From the NCBI RefSeq assembly GCF_012272695.1, contig NZ_CP050902.1, forward strand, positions 2,976,001 through 3,040,000: DNA of 64,000 bases, written 5' to 3'. This DNA comes from Nocardioides sp. JQ2195. Its GTDB lineage: Bacteria > Actinomycetota > Actinomycetes > Propionibacteriales > Nocardioidaceae. The translations under genes and the position numbers were made by a program. Position 1 is the first letter of the stretch. Every line of letters begins with the position of its first letter. This document shows positions 1 to 9,412 of this stretch, piece by piece. The notes under the pieces were generated by a model that saw only the letters and a list, made by a program, of their open reading frames with translations, did not search any database and was not told the origin of the DNA.

Positions 1-1908
1 CTCGGCCTCGAGGTAGGCGAGCAGCGCGGTGAGGCTGACCGAGCCGTCGATGGCCTGGAACTCGGCGACGGCCTTGACGAACAGGTCGAGGTTGTCGCGC
101 CGGGCGGCTGCCGCCGGGCTGACCGAGGAGGCCAGCTCGACGTCGATGCCGGTGGTGTCGATGATGCGCCGCACCAGGTCGAGCAACGGCTCGCCGGCGT
201 GGGACCGCAACGCCCGCAGCTCCGAGCGCAGCAGGGCGAAGCGATCGAGCGCTGCACGGGAGTACGCCGCCTCGCCCGGGTCGTCGAGCGCGTCGCACAA
301 CGACGCGATCTCCGTCGGGTCGGCGCCCTCGACGGCATCCGCGAGCTGCTCGTCGATGCCTTGGCCGGCGGTCGGTGTGGAGACGACACCGGCCAGCTCG
401 CGGGCCCGCTTGCCGAGCAGTGCCAGGTCGCGCGGGCCGATGGTCCAACGTGGGCCGGTGAGCAGCGTCAGCAGCGCCGAGTTGGCGGTGAGGTCGTGCA
501 GCAGGGTCAACGTCGCCACCACCTCGGCCACCTCGGGCAGGCGCAACAGGCCCTTGAGGCCGACGATCTCGACCGGGATCTCGCGCGACGACAAGGCGTC
601 GAACACGTCGGCCGCGTGCTTGTTGTCGCGGGTGAGCACGCCGATCTCGTTCCACTTCGGCTCGGCCATCGCCTCGTGGGTGGCCCGGACCTGCTCGGCG
701 AGCCAGGCCAGCTCGGCGGCATAGGTCTCGTGCACCGAGGTGCGCACGGTGCCCGGGCCGGCCTGCTCGGCAGGCTCCAGGGCCTGCACCTGGGGGAACT
801 CGTCGAGCAGCGGCTGGGCCAGCCGGTTGGCGACCTCGAGGATGCGACGGTCGGAGCGACGGTTCACCGTCAGCGGGAAGACCCGCACGTCAGCGCCGTC
901 GGCGCGCGGGAAGTCACGACCGAAGCCGAGGATGTTGGAGACCGACGCCCCCCTCCACCCGTAGATGGCCTGGTTGGGGTCGCCCACCGCCGTGACCGCG
1001 TGCCCCCCACCGAAGAGCTTCTTGAGCATCAGGGCCTGCGCCACGGAGGTGTCCTGGTATTCGTCGAGCAGGACGATCTTGAACTTCTGGCGTTCGAGCT
1101 CGCCGACCTCGGGGTGCTCGTCGGCCAACCGCGCCGCGAGCGCGATCTGGTCGCTGAAGTCCATCAGTCCGAGCTCGGCCTTCAGGCGTCGATAGGTGGC
1201 CACGAGGCCGAGCAGCTCCTCGCGGCGTTCCATCGCGTGGATGACCTTGCGGGGATCGGCCTTGGCCCGGGCGGTCTCCGCTGCGTGCCGGAAGCGGGGC
1301 AGCTCGCGGGCCTGGAAGGCGCGCACGTCGTCGAGGTCGACCAAGTGCTCGCTCATCGCGCCCTCGAGACCGAGGATGTAGTTGACCACGGTGTCGGGGT
1401 GGTCGCTGAGCAGCTCGATGCGCCCACTGTGACGGTTGATCGCACGCGCGGCCAGCTGGTAGCGCGATGCGTCGGCCATCACCCGGGTGTCGGGCTCGTG
1501 GCCGATGCGGAGGCCGTGCTCGGTGAGCAGTGAGCTGGCGTAGGCGTTGTAGGTGGCCACCGTGGGCTCGAGGGTCTCGCCCTCCTCGGCGCCGGGCACA
1601 GCGGCCGACGCCCCGGGGGCGTGGCCGGCCTTCTCCAGCGCGTCACGGATGCGGACCGACAGCTCGCGGGCCGCCTTGGTGGTGAAGGTGAGCCCGAGGA
1701 TCTCGTGGGCCTCGACCTGCCCGGTGACGACCAGGTGGACCACCCGTGCAGCCATCAGGGCGGTCTTGCCGGAGCCGGCACCGGCGATCACCACCGCCGG
1801 TTCGAGATCGGAGGAGATCGCTGCCCACTGCTGGGGGCTGACCTGGAAGTCGGTGCCCATCACGCGCTGCAGGTCGGCGGGGCTCTCGATGCTGATCGCG
1901 CTCCTCAT
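1..1908 (-). CDS. adnB: AdnB-like ATP-dependent DNA helicase-nuclease subunit (3' end outside window)
   Basis: UvrD/Rep-type superfamily 1 helicase, here cut at the left window edge so that only the first 636 residues are visible. Walker A is GAGSGKT at residues 43-49; further on are the Walker B motif LLDEYQDT and the motif AVGDPNQAIYGWRG. The ATG at 1908 overlaps the stop of the upstream helicase gene as ATGA, so the two are translationally coupled. In mycobacteria two adjacent UvrD-nuclease genes encode AdnA and AdnB, a heterodimer that resects double-strand breaks; the order here (adnA first) matches. The C-terminal nuclease domain expected for AdnB lies outside the window and cannot be checked. 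The A/B assignment rests on order and similarity only. Confidence 0.8.
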   Translation of the reverse strand, partial: MRSAISIESPADLQRVMGTDFQVSPQQWAAISSDLEPAVVIAGAGSGKTALMAARVVHLVVTGQVEAHEILGLTFTTKAARELSVRIRDALEKAGHAPGASAAVPGAEEGETLEPTVATYNAYASSLLTEHGLRIGHEPDTRVMADASRYQLAARAINRHSGRIELLSDHPDTVVNYILGLEGAMSEHLVDLDDVRAFQARELPRFRHAAETARAKADPRKVIHAMERREELLGLVATYRRLKAELGLMDFSDQIALAARLADEHPEVGELERQKFKIVLLDEYQDTSVAQALMLKKLFGGGHAVTAVGDPNQAIYGWRGASVSNILGFGRDFPRADGADVRVFPLTVNRRSDRRILEVANRLAQPLLDEFPQVQALEPAEQAGPGTVRTSVHETYAAELAWLAEQVRATHEAMAEPKWNEIGVLTRDNKHAADVFDALSSREIPVEIVGLKGLLRLPEVAEVVATLTLLHDLTANSALLTLLTGPRWTIGPRDLALLGKRARELAGVVSTPTAGQGIDEQLADAVEGADPTEIASLCDALDDPGEAAYSRAALDRFALLRSELRALRSHAGEPLLDLVRRIIDTTGIDVELASSVSPAAAARRDNLDLFVKAVAEFQAIDGSVSLTALLAYLEAE

Positions 1909-4900
1909 GACAGCACCGTCCCGGCTCCTTGGATCGGACAGATCGCGGTGAACGCGCACCGGTCGCAGTGCTTGCCGGCCCTGGCCGGGAACTCCTCGTC
2001 CCGGATGAGTTGCACCGCGGCCATCAGCTGGACCTCCACCGGGCGGTTCCCGTCGTCGTCGGCGGGTTGCTCACCCTGCCACTGGATGTTGACCTTGTTG
2101 TTGGCGCCGTGGCGCAGCTGGATCAGCTCGGCCCCAGCAGCGCGAGCCGGCGGTGTGTCGACCAGGTCGTCGACGGCTCCGTTCTCGACAGCGAGCTGGT
2201 AGAGGCCGAGCTGCGGGTGCACCTTCACCTCGTCGCCGGTCGGCTTGTACTTCCCGGTCTTGAAGTCGATCACCACGACGGATCCGTCGGCATCGACCTC
2301 GAGCCGGTCGGCGAAGCCGCGCAGGGTGACCTGCTGGCCGTCGGGCAGGGTCACGGCGGCGGTGAGCTCCTTCTCGCTGGCCAGCAGGGTGCGCCCACGG
2401 TCAGCACCGTGCCAGACCAGGAACCGCAGCAACGCCTGCCGCATCTCCTCACGCTCGCGCGTGGCCGACCACGGCGTGCGGAACGAGAGCCGCTCCCACA
2501 CGGTGTCGACCTGGGCCATCAGCGCGTCGACGTGCTCCGGATCCGCGGACAGCTCCCCCGTGGCCACCCGCTCGGCCAGGGCATGCACCAGCAGGCCGAA
2601 GCCCTGGGCCGAGGTGGCGGCCGTGGAGCCACCGGCCTCGCGCTCGAGGAACCAGCGCGCCGGGCATTCCTCGATCGAGGTCAGCGCGGAGGCCGACAGG
2701 GCGACCGGCTTCTCCTCCGGCCGCACGGGGACGTCGGCAGCCGTCGCCGCACGGGTGCCCCACCAGTTGGCCGGATCGGCGGCGGGCACCAAGGGTCGTT
2801 CCCCGATGCGTTCTCGGGAGAGCCGGACCAACCGCCGGGCAGCAGCGGCACGGAGCTCGGCCGGGGTCTCGGGATCGACGACGGTGCGCCGGAGCTCGGC
2901 CACCATGCCGGCCAGGGACAGTGGTCGCACCGGTCGCCCCTGCACGTGGGCGGGCACCCGCTCCTCGTCGTCCGTGCGGGGCAACAGCTCCGCGATGAAG
3001 CGGGACGGCTGCTCACCGTCGTCGTCCGGTGACCTGACCGCGGTGACCAGCAGTCGGGACCGGGCCCGGGTGCACGCGACGTAGAACAGCCGACGCTCCT
3101 CCATGAGCTGTTCGCGTGCACTCACCGGGGGCACCAGTCCGTCGAGGCCGATGCGGTCGGCCTGCAACAGGGTGGCGCGGCGACGAAGGTCGGGCCACCC
3201 GTCCTCCTGGACGTGGGCCACCACCACGAAGTCCCACTCGAGGCCCTTGGCGCGGTGGGCGGTCAGGAGCCGGACCGCCTCGCCACGCACGCCGCGGTCG
3301 GCGAGGGTGTCGCCCGGCAGGTCCTGGGCCTGGAGCGTGGCCAGGAACGAGGCCACACCCCGGTGTCCGCGCTGCTCCTCGGCCCGCGCCGCAGTCTCGA
3401 ACAGGGCGCAGATCGCATCCAGGTCGCGGTGCGCTCGACGCGCCGCCCCTCCCCCGGACTCGACCTGGGCACGGAGCCGGCGGGGCCAGTCGGTGCCGGA
3501 CCAGAGGGTCCAGAGCACTTCCTCGGCGGTGGCGCCCGCCTCGAGGTCACTGCGCGCCCTGCGCAACAGGTGACCCAACGCCCCTGCTCGCCGGGCCGCT
3601 GACACCTCCAACCCGGCGAGGCCGTCGGGCTCGACGACGGCCTGCCTGAGCAACCACGGGGACGGCCGCGGAGCTCCGCCGTCACGGGCCACCCGCTCCT
3701 TGTCACGCAGGCGCAGCGCCCGCGCCAGCGCGCGTACGTCGGAGGCGTCGAGGCCGGCGAGGGGCGAGATGAGCAGGTCGTGGGCCCGGTCCGGATCAAG
3801 GTGGTCGGGATGGTCGGCATCGTCCTGGTCGAGGTTGACCACGGCGCGCAACGCGGCGAGCAACGGCATCACGGCGACCTCACGCACCAGTGGCGTGTCG
3901 TCGCTGGCGACCTCGACAGGAACCCCGGCGGCACCCAACGAACGACGCAGTGCCGGGATCGAGTTGCGCCCGGAGCGGACCAGGACGGCCATCCGGGACC
4001 AGGCGATGCCGTCGGCGAGGTGGGCTCGGCGCAACCGGTCGGCCAGGTGCTCGGTCTCGGCACGCTCGGTGTCGAAGGTGACCACCTCGACCCGGCCGTC
4101 GCCGAGGTCGCCGGGCTCCGCGACGGGCCGCAGGAAGGCATCCCTGGCCTCCTCGGGAATGGTCCCGGCCAGGGTGAGTCGCTGGGCCACGCGTTGGGAG
4201 GCCAGCAGCAGCCGGGAGCCGAAGCGACGGGTGGTGCGCAACGCGACCACGTCGGCAGGATCGCCGGAGACCTGGGGGAACGCCGTGGGGAACTCGAGGA
4301 TGCCGCGCACCTCCGCACCGCGGAAACCGTAGATCGACTGGTGGGGGTCGCCGACCACGGTCAGGTTGCCGCCGTCGCCGACCAGCGCCTGGAGCAGCGC
4401 CACCTGGCCGGGGTCGGTGTCCTGGTACTCGTCGACGAAGACGTGCTGGAACTGGGCGCGCAGCTCCGTGCGGTGCCGCTCGGCCTCCTCGGCGGCACGG
4501 CGGATCAGGTCGGGATAGTCGATGGCGCCCTGGAAGTCGAGGACCTCGAGGTACTGGTCGAGGAAGAGCCCGGCAGCGACGAACTCGGGCAACTCCTTGG
4601 CGATGCCCAGCTCGCGCAGGTCGGTGCCGTCGAGGCCCTTCTCTCGGGCCCGCGACAGCACCGCGTGCACCTCGCGCGCGAAGCCCCGAGTCGCGACAGC
4701 GCGCCGGAGGCCCTCGGGCCAGGCCACGGACTCGGGAGCGTCGGTGAGCAGCTCCTGCAGCACGACGTCCTGCTCCGGTGCCGACAACAACCGCAACGGG
4801 GCTTCGTAGAGCTCGGCGGGTGCGTAGCGCCGGATCAGCCCGTAGGCGAAGGAGTGGAACGTCGCCGACAGCGTCGACGAGGTGGTGTGCCCCAGTCGCG

Positions 4901-5171
4901 AGGTGACCCGGTCACGCAGCTGCTCGGCGGCCTTGCGCGAGAAGGTCAGGGCGAGCACCGACTCCGGGGATGCCCCACGGTGGTCGATCCGGTCGACGAT
5001 GGCTTCGACCAGCGTCGTCGTCTTGCCGGTGCCGGGCCCGGCCAGCACCAGGAGCGGCCCCCCGGCGTGGTCGACCACGCTGCGCTGGAAGTCGTCGAGC
5101 TCGGGGACCCGCGCCGCAGCCGCCTCAGCTGCCACGAGGTGGTAGGTCGTGTCGGTGCTCGTCGTGCTCAT
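1905..5171 (-). CDS. adnA: AdnA-like ATP-dependent helicase with C-terminal PD-(D/E)XK nuclease
   Basis: Predicted DNA motor-nuclease of 1088 residues, the usual size for AdnA. Walker A is GPGTGKT at residues 45-51, followed by FVDEYQDT, VVGDPHQSIYGFRG and the late helicase motif AHRAKGLEWD. The C-terminal nuclease shows the RecB-type core IDFKTGKYKP. A cysteine set suited to a 4Fe-4S cluster is split between EECPARW and the extreme C-terminus (CDRC and AICP), as in AddB/AdnA nucleases. I chose the ATG at 5171; an in-frame TTG at 5183 is possible. It overlaps adnB by 4 nt. Expected role: end resection in double-strand break repair together with AdnB. Which of the two is called AdnA follows the mycobacterial gene order. 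Confidence 0.82.
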   Translation of the reverse strand: MSTTSTDTTYHLVAAEAAAARVPELDDFQRSVVDHAGGPLLVLAGPGTGKTTTLVEAIVDRIDHRGASPESVLALTFSRKAAEQLRDRVTSRLGHTTSSTLSATFHSFAYGLIRRYAPAELYEAPLRLLSAPEQDVVLQELLTDAPESVAWPEGLRRAVATRGFAREVHAVLSRAREKGLDGTDLRELGIAKELPEFVAAGLFLDQYLEVLDFQGAIDYPDLIRRAAEEAERHRTELRAQFQHVFVDEYQDTDPGQVALLQALVGDGGNLTVVGDPHQSIYGFRGAEVRGILEFPTAFPQVSGDPADVVALRTTRRFGSRLLLASQRVAQRLTLAGTIPEEARDAFLRPVAEPGDLGDGRVEVVTFDTERAETEHLADRLRRAHLADGIAWSRMAVLVRSGRNSIPALRRSLGAAGVPVEVASDDTPLVREVAVMPLLAALRAVVNLDQDDADHPDHLDPDRAHDLLISPLAGLDASDVRALARALRLRDKERVARDGGAPRPSPWLLRQAVVEPDGLAGLEVSAARRAGALGHLLRRARSDLEAGATAEEVLWTLWSGTDWPRRLRAQVESGGGAARRAHRDLDAICALFETAARAEEQRGHRGVASFLATLQAQDLPGDTLADRGVRGEAVRLLTAHRAKGLEWDFVVVAHVQEDGWPDLRRRATLLQADRIGLDGLVPPVSAREQLMEERRLFYVACTRARSRLLVTAVRSPDDDGEQPSRFIAELLPRTDDEERVPAHVQGRPVRPLSLAGMVAELRRTVVDPETPAELRAAAARRLVRLSRERIGERPLVPAADPANWWGTRAATAADVPVRPEEKPVALSASALTSIEECPARWFLEREAGGSTAATSAQGFGLLVHALAERVATGELSADPEHVDALMAQVDTVWERLSFRTPWSATREREEMRQALLRFLVWHGADRGRTLLASEKELTAAVTLPDGQQVTLRGFADRLEVDADGSVVVIDFKTGKYKPTGDEVKVHPQLGLYQLAVENGAVDDLVDTPPARAAGAELIQLRHGANNKVNIQWQGEQPADDDGNRPVEVQLMAAVQLIRDEEFPARAGKHCDRCAFTAICPIQGAGTVLS

Positions 5172-5232
5172 GGGGACAGCCAACCACCCACCACCGACGC
5201 CCTGCGTCCCTGACCCTCACGCGGCCCGATCT

Positions 5233-5255
5233 CGAGGGACCGGGCCGGTCCCTCG
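5233..5255 (-). terminator. Hairpin after the catabolic operon
   Basis: Perfect 11-bp inverted repeat CGAGGGACCGG / CCGGTCCCTCG separated by one base. It sits 30 bp downstream of the ring-opening amidohydrolase gene, the last gene of the minus-strand operon, and upstream of adnA. There is no clear T-run, as is common in high-GC actinobacteria. It probably ends transcription of the operon. Confidence 0.6.
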
Positions 5256-5284
5256 CCCTGCCCGATCAGCAACGAGCGGCTTGG

Positions 5285-6385
5285 TCAGCCGAGGTCGACG
5301 ATGGCGGCCACGGGACCGCCGCCCTCCGGGCCCTGGTGTGCGGCCGAGACCGACACGAAGACCGCCGGGTCGCCGGTCACGGCGGCGGTCACGCCGCCGA
5401 CGGCCGCCTTGATCTGCCGGTGCCAGTGCACGTCGGAGTCGTCGAGCATCGCGTTGCGGCGACCGCGGACCGTGCCGTCCTGGGAGGCCTCACACTTGAG
5501 GAACAGGTTCACCAGTCGACCGTCGAGGTCACTGTGGTGCGGCCGCTCGGGCAGCTCGAGCCCAGCATCCTTGATCGCCTCCCACAGGCCGTCCTGGTCG
5601 AGGGCGTCCTTCATCACCGAGTGGCCGATGCGGTACCGGCCACCGACACCCGGCGCGTTGCCGACCACGACGACCTGCGCCACGTCGAGCTCGACCCCCG
5701 ACGAGCACGACGCCACGGCCGAGTAGAGCTCCCGGTTGTGCATGACGTCGTCGTCGGTGGGCATCTCGATCTCATCCAGGGCGACGGCGATGCCCAGCGC
5801 CGTACATCCGTTGGAGAGGTCCATCGACTCGTGGGTGTGCTCGGTCCAGACCGTCTTGCCGCGCGACTTGGCGTCGCGGATGGTGTGGATCGTCAGCAGC
5901 GGCGTCTTCGTCTGCACGTAGTGCACGTCGCCCGGGTCGGTGATGCCGGCCTTCTCCATCGCCACCTTGACCGCGTCCGCGACCTTGGTGACCATCGGCG
6001 TGCGCCCGATCTCCTCGGGCAGCAACGGCTCGCTCATCGCGAAGCCGACGGTGAGGCGGGGCTCGTCGGTGGGTATCGCGTCCTCGTCGGGAACGGTCGC
6101 GAAGATGGTGGCGTGCGGGCTGATCACTCCGTCGGTGCCACCGGACCAGACGATCGGGATCTGCTTGACCTGCTCAGCAGGTGCACCCTTGTCGACGAGC
6201 ACCTCACGGAACGCCCGGTCGGAGATGATGCGGGTGTAGTCGTTGACGCCACCGTTCCCCTCGGTCTTGCCGATGATCGCGATCACCCGGTCGGCGTGCA
6301 TGACCCCGTCGTCGATCAGCTTCGCCAGCTCACTGGCGTCCGCGACGGAGTGGATCGGGACCTTGCGTACTTCGATGGCGGGCAT
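5285..6385 (-). CDS. Ring-opening amidohydrolase of the barbiturase / cyanuric acid hydrolase family
   Basis: 366-residue member of the small family that hydrolyses the barbiturate or cyanurate ring. The family fold has three similar domains, each giving a Lys-Ser pair. Candidates visible here are Lys40 with Ser81 ([11 protein letters not shown]), Lys160 with the SCSSG segment at 226-230, and Lys297 with the [13 protein letters not shown] segment at 345-357, which also carries the family's metal-site glutamate. The start at 6385 has a good ribosome site (GAAAGGA); the frame stays open further upstream but has no such site. It is the last gene of a minus-strand operon, after carbamate kinase and HyuA/HyuB. 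Sequence alone does not separate barbiturase from cyanuric acid hydrolase; the neighbouring nucleobase permease and molybdenum hydroxylase favour barbiturase (barbiturate to ureidomalonate). Confidence 0.88.
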   Translation of the reverse strand: MPAIEVRKVPIHSVADASELAKLIDDGVMHADRVIAIIGKTEGNGGVNDYTRIISDRAFREVLVDKGAPAEQVKQIPIVWSGGTDGVISPHATIFATVPDEDAIPTDEPRLTVGFAMSEPLLPEEIGRTPMVTKVADAVKVAMEKAGITDPGDVHYVQTKTPLLTIHTIRDAKSRGKTVWTEHTHESMDLSNGCTALGIAVALDEIEMPTDDDVMHNRELYSAVASCSSGVELDVAQVVVVGNAPGVGGRYRIGHSVMKDALDQDGLWEAIKDAGLELPERPHHSDLDGRLVNLFLKCEASQDGTVRGRRNAMLDDSDVHWHRQIKAAVGGVTAAVTGDPAVFVSVSAAHQGPEGGGPVAAIVDLG

Positions 6386-6428
6386 GGAGTGTTCCTTTCG
6401 TGGTGTGGTGTCGCGCAGGCTCGATCGC

Positions 6429-7382
6429 TCAACCACCGTTTGAGTTGGGCAGGACGACGGTGCCGGTGGTGCCGGCCACGGCGTCGAGGATGGTGTCGAG
6501 GTCGCTGATCACGGCGTAGCGACCGCCGCTCTCGACGAACCGGCAGGCGGCATCCACCTTGGGGCCCATCGATCCGCTCGCGAAGTGCCCGGCGGCGGCC
6601 ATCGTCCGCAGGTCCTCGACCGAGACCTGGCCGATCGGCTCGGCGTCAGGCGTGCCGAACCGGAGCACGGCGTGGGGCACGTCGGTGGCGATCACGAGCA
6701 CGTCGGCCTCGACGGTGGCCGCGAGAAGTGCCGCGCCGAGGTCCTTGTCGATGACCGCCTCGACACCGACCAGCCCGGCTTCGGAACGCACCACCGGGAC
6801 ACCACCGCCGCCGTTGGCGATCACGATGAATCCGGCGTCGACGAGGGCACGCACCGCCGGGCCGTCGAGGATCTCGCGTGGCTCGGGCGAGGCGACCACG
6901 CGCCGCCAGCCCTTCTCACCGCGGTCCTGCCAGGTCTCGCCGTGCTCGATCAGCACGGCCGCGGCATCCTTGTCGAGGAACCGGCCGATCGGCTTGCTGG
7001 GGTGGGTCAGCCCCGGGTCGTCGGCATCGACGAGGGTGCGGGTCACCACCGCCGCGCTGCGCCGGTCGGAGCCGTGCCGGGCGAGCTCGTCGTCGAGGGC
7101 GTCCATCAGGACGAAGCCGAGGGTGGCCTGGGTCTGGGCGCCGCACCAGTCGAGCGGGACCGGAGGGACCACGGTCGCGGCCAGCTCGTTCTTGACCAGC
7201 AGGTTGCCGACCTGTGGCCCGTTCCCGTGGGTGATCACCACGTCCACCGGATCACGGGTGCGCGTCACCAGCCGTGCCACCGCTGCCATCGCCTTCCTCG
7301 CCGCGGCGATCTGGTCACCGGGGCGGGCCCGGCCGTCCGCACTCGTCATGGCGTTGCCACCCAACGCGAGCAGGACCCTCAT
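6429..7382 (-). CDS. arcC: Carbamate kinase
   Basis: 317-residue amino-acid kinase family protein that interconverts carbamoyl phosphate plus ADP with carbamate plus ATP. Diagnostic segments are ALGGNAM near the N-terminus, HGNGPQVG at about residue 50 and [10 protein letters not shown] at about 215; length is normal for the family. The ATG at 7382 overlaps the stop of hyuB as ATGA, so I reject the longer upstream reading, which is arginine-rich shadow sequence. No arginine deiminase or ornithine carbamoyltransferase gene is nearby, so its carbamoyl phosphate most likely comes from the catabolic locus itself, plausibly from the AllFGH-like genes at 20.4-24.2 kb. By family function it would recover ATP from that pathway. 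Confidence 0.92.
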   Translation of the reverse strand: MRVLLALGGNAMTSADGRARPGDQIAAARKAMAAVARLVTRTRDPVDVVITHGNGPQVGNLLVKNELAATVVPPVPLDWCGAQTQATLGFVLMDALDDELARHGSDRRSAAVVTRTLVDADDPGLTHPSKPIGRFLDKDAAAVLIEHGETWQDRGEKGWRRVVASPEPREILDGPAVRALVDAGFIVIANGGGGVPVVRSEAGLVGVEAVIDKDLGAALLAATVEADVLVIATDVPHAVLRFGTPDAEPIGQVSVEDLRTMAAAGHFASGSMGPKVDAACRFVESGGRYAVISDLDTILDAVAGTTGTVVLPNSNGG

Positions 7383-9412
7383 CGTGAGGACTCCATGAAG
7401 TCGACGTCGGCGGCGTCGGCTCCCCCGGACAGGCGGGCGTAGCCCGGCCCGCGGTCGAAGAACGCCGTGCCGGGGACCGGGCGCGAGGCACGTTCTGCCG
7501 TCGTGCGGTCCGGGTCGTGGTCGAGGGTGTCGTCCTCGACGGAGCCGGTGAGCACCACGCCGTAGTCGGCGAGCGCGGCCTCGGGCGACACCTTCTGCCA
7601 CACCACGTCGCGTACGACGAGTGCCGGGTCGCGGTCGAGCGGGTCACCCCAGCCGCCGCCCCCCGTCGTACGGATCCGGATCACCTCGCCGGCCTTGACC
7701 GGCTCTGCGTCGGCAAGGGCATCGACCACGCGCTCGGCGGGGCCACCCGGGTCGATCACCACGTCGAACGGCTTGCCGGCCCGGCCGCCCCTGACCCCCC
7801 AGCACGCCAGGATCGAGCGGTCCGCGATCGACATGAAGTGGCCGTCCTTGAGCATGCGCAGGTGCTTCTCGTAGCCGAGTCCGCCGCGGAACTGGCCGGC
7901 GCCGCCGGAGTCCATGGCCAGGCCGAGCTTCTCCACGAGGAACGGGAAACGGCTCTCGGTGAACTCCGACGGGAGGTTCCGGGAGTCGGGCACCACGTGG
8001 ATGGTGTCCTCACCGTCCGCGTAGTAGCGCCCACCCGACCCGCCGCCCAGGACCTCACGCATCAGGTAGGGCTCGCCCTGCCGGTCCTCGCCGTAGACGC
8101 CGGTGTAGCGGATCGTCTCCTGGTCGGCGGGCATCCGGCCGTCGACTGCCTTGGCGAGCACGCCGGCCAGCACGCCCAGGAGTCTCAGGATCACGAACGT
8201 GCGGGCGTTGGTCGGGGCCGGGAAGACCGGCGTCAGCAACGTGCCCGGCGGCGGGAAACGCATCTCGATCAGCGGCACCACGCCCTCGTTGACGTCGAGC
8301 TCGGCCATTCGTTCGGGAGACTCGGCGAGGTTGCGGAGGATCGGGGCCAGCCACTTCTTCAGGAAGTTGCCGTCGCTGTAGTCACCGCAGTGGTTGATCG
8401 GCCCCTTGGCCTGGGGCGAGGTGCCGTCGAAGTCGAGCACCAGGCGCTCGCCGTCGGGGTCGTCGGGGCCGGTGCGCGTCATCGTGATGCGTTGCGCGAA
8501 CAGCTGCGGCTCGTCCACGCCGTCGTGCTCGGCGTAGTCCTCCCACACCCATTCTCCGACGGGTATCCGGGAGAGGATCTCGCGGCGGTAGGTCTGCGTG
8601 GTCCGGTCGATGATCGCGTCGAAGGCCGACTCGACCGCGTCGACGCCATACCTCTCGAACAGCTCACCCAGGCGTCGCGCGCCCATCAGGCAGGCCGAGC
8701 ACTCGGCGTCGAGGTCGGCGGCTAGGCTGTCCGGCATCCGCGAGTTGCGGGTCATGATCGCCAGCGCGGACTTGTTGGGGGTGCCGGCGTCCCAGAGCTT
8801 GATCGGCGGCACCATCAGGCCCTCTTCATAGACGGAGGTCGCGCCGCTGGGCATGGAGCCGGGCACGCACCCGCCGATGTCGTCGTGGTGGCCGAAGGCC
8901 TGCACGAACGCGACCACCCTGCCGTCGTGGAAGACCGGGACCGTCACGCAGAGGTCCGGCAGGTGGCCGATGCCGCCCTCGGAGCGGTAGACGTCGTTGT
9001 GGAAGAACACGTCGCCCTCCCGCATCTCCTCCACCGGGAAGTCGCGCGCCACCGGGTGCACCAGCGCGGAGTAGGAACGCCCGGTCAGCTTGCGCAGCAA
9101 CCGGTCGTGGATGCCGGCCCGGAAGTCGTGGGCGTCGCGGATCATCGGGCTGCGACTGGTGCGCCCGATCGCCGTCTCGACCTCGAGCTCCACGGCGGCC
9201 AGGCTGCCCTGGACGATCTCCACGAGCACCTGCTCGGCGCTGGCACCGGCGTCGGCGGTGAGGGTGCCGAACGGGAAGTCCGTCGGCGCCCGCCGGGACC
9301 CGGTGCCGGCGCCTGCACCCTCGGTGGTTGAGGGAGCCGCACTCTCGGTGGTTGAGGAAGGCGCGCCAGCGCCTGTCTCGAAACCACCCGCACCCGAAGA
9401 TGTCGGTTCCAT
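7379..9412 (-). CDS. hyuB: Hydantoinase B / oxoprolinase family subunit
   Basis: 677-residue HyuB-type subunit, partner of the upstream HyuA. ATP-dependent HyuA/HyuB enzymes hydrolyse cyclic amides such as N-methylhydantoin or 5-oxoproline, and the family also includes acetone carboxylase subunits. Conserved stretches include FFHNDVYRSEGGIGHLPD, FGHHDDIGGCVPGS and NHCGDYSDGNF, with GGGGWGDPLDRDP toward the C-terminus. The ATG overlaps the hyuA stop as TGATG. The first 40 or so residues are unusual: a Ser/Thr/Gly/Ala-rich low-complexity tract encoded largely by a copy of a hairpin repeat (9347-9388) plus a half copy. The conserved domain begins only near FPFGTL, so the native start may once have been further in. 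The substrate is unknown. Confidence 0.88.
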   Translation of the reverse strand: MEPTSSGAGGFETGAGAPSSTTESAAPSTTEGAGAGTGSRRAPTDFPFGTLTADAGASAEQVLVEIVQGSLAAVELEVETAIGRTSRSPMIRDAHDFRAGIHDRLLRKLTGRSYSALVHPVARDFPVEEMREGDVFFHNDVYRSEGGIGHLPDLCVTVPVFHDGRVVAFVQAFGHHDDIGGCVPGSMPSGATSVYEEGLMVPPIKLWDAGTPNKSALAIMTRNSRMPDSLAADLDAECSACLMGARRLGELFERYGVDAVESAFDAIIDRTTQTYRREILSRIPVGEWVWEDYAEHDGVDEPQLFAQRITMTRTGPDDPDGERLVLDFDGTSPQAKGPINHCGDYSDGNFLKKWLAPILRNLAESPERMAELDVNEGVVPLIEMRFPPPGTLLTPVFPAPTNARTFVILRLLGVLAGVLAKAVDGRMPADQETIRYTGVYGEDRQGEPYLMREVLGGGSGGRYYADGEDTIHVVPDSRNLPSEFTESRFPFLVEKLGLAMDSGGAGQFRGGLGYEKHLRMLKDGHFMSIADRSILACWGVRGGRAGKPFDVVIDPGGPAERVVDALADAEPVKAGEVIRIRTTGGGGWGDPLDRDPALVVRDVVWQKVSPEAALADYGVVLTGSVEDDTLDHDPDRTTAERASRPVPGTAFFDRGPGYARLSGGADAADVDFMESSR
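9347..9388. repeat. Interspersed hairpin element, copy 1 (inside hyuB)
   Basis: 42-nt unit with GGTGGTTGAGGA at one end and GTCTCGAAACCACC at the other; the outer GGTGGTT and AACCACC are inverted repeats. Between them lies a perfect inner hairpin AGGCGC-GCCA-GCGCCT. An extra copy of the head (CGGTGGTTGAGG) occurs about 25 bp earlier at 9322-9333. The unit lies in frame in the 5' end of hyuB and encodes part of its low-complexity N-terminal extension. A second copy sits in hyuA. Confidence 0.8.
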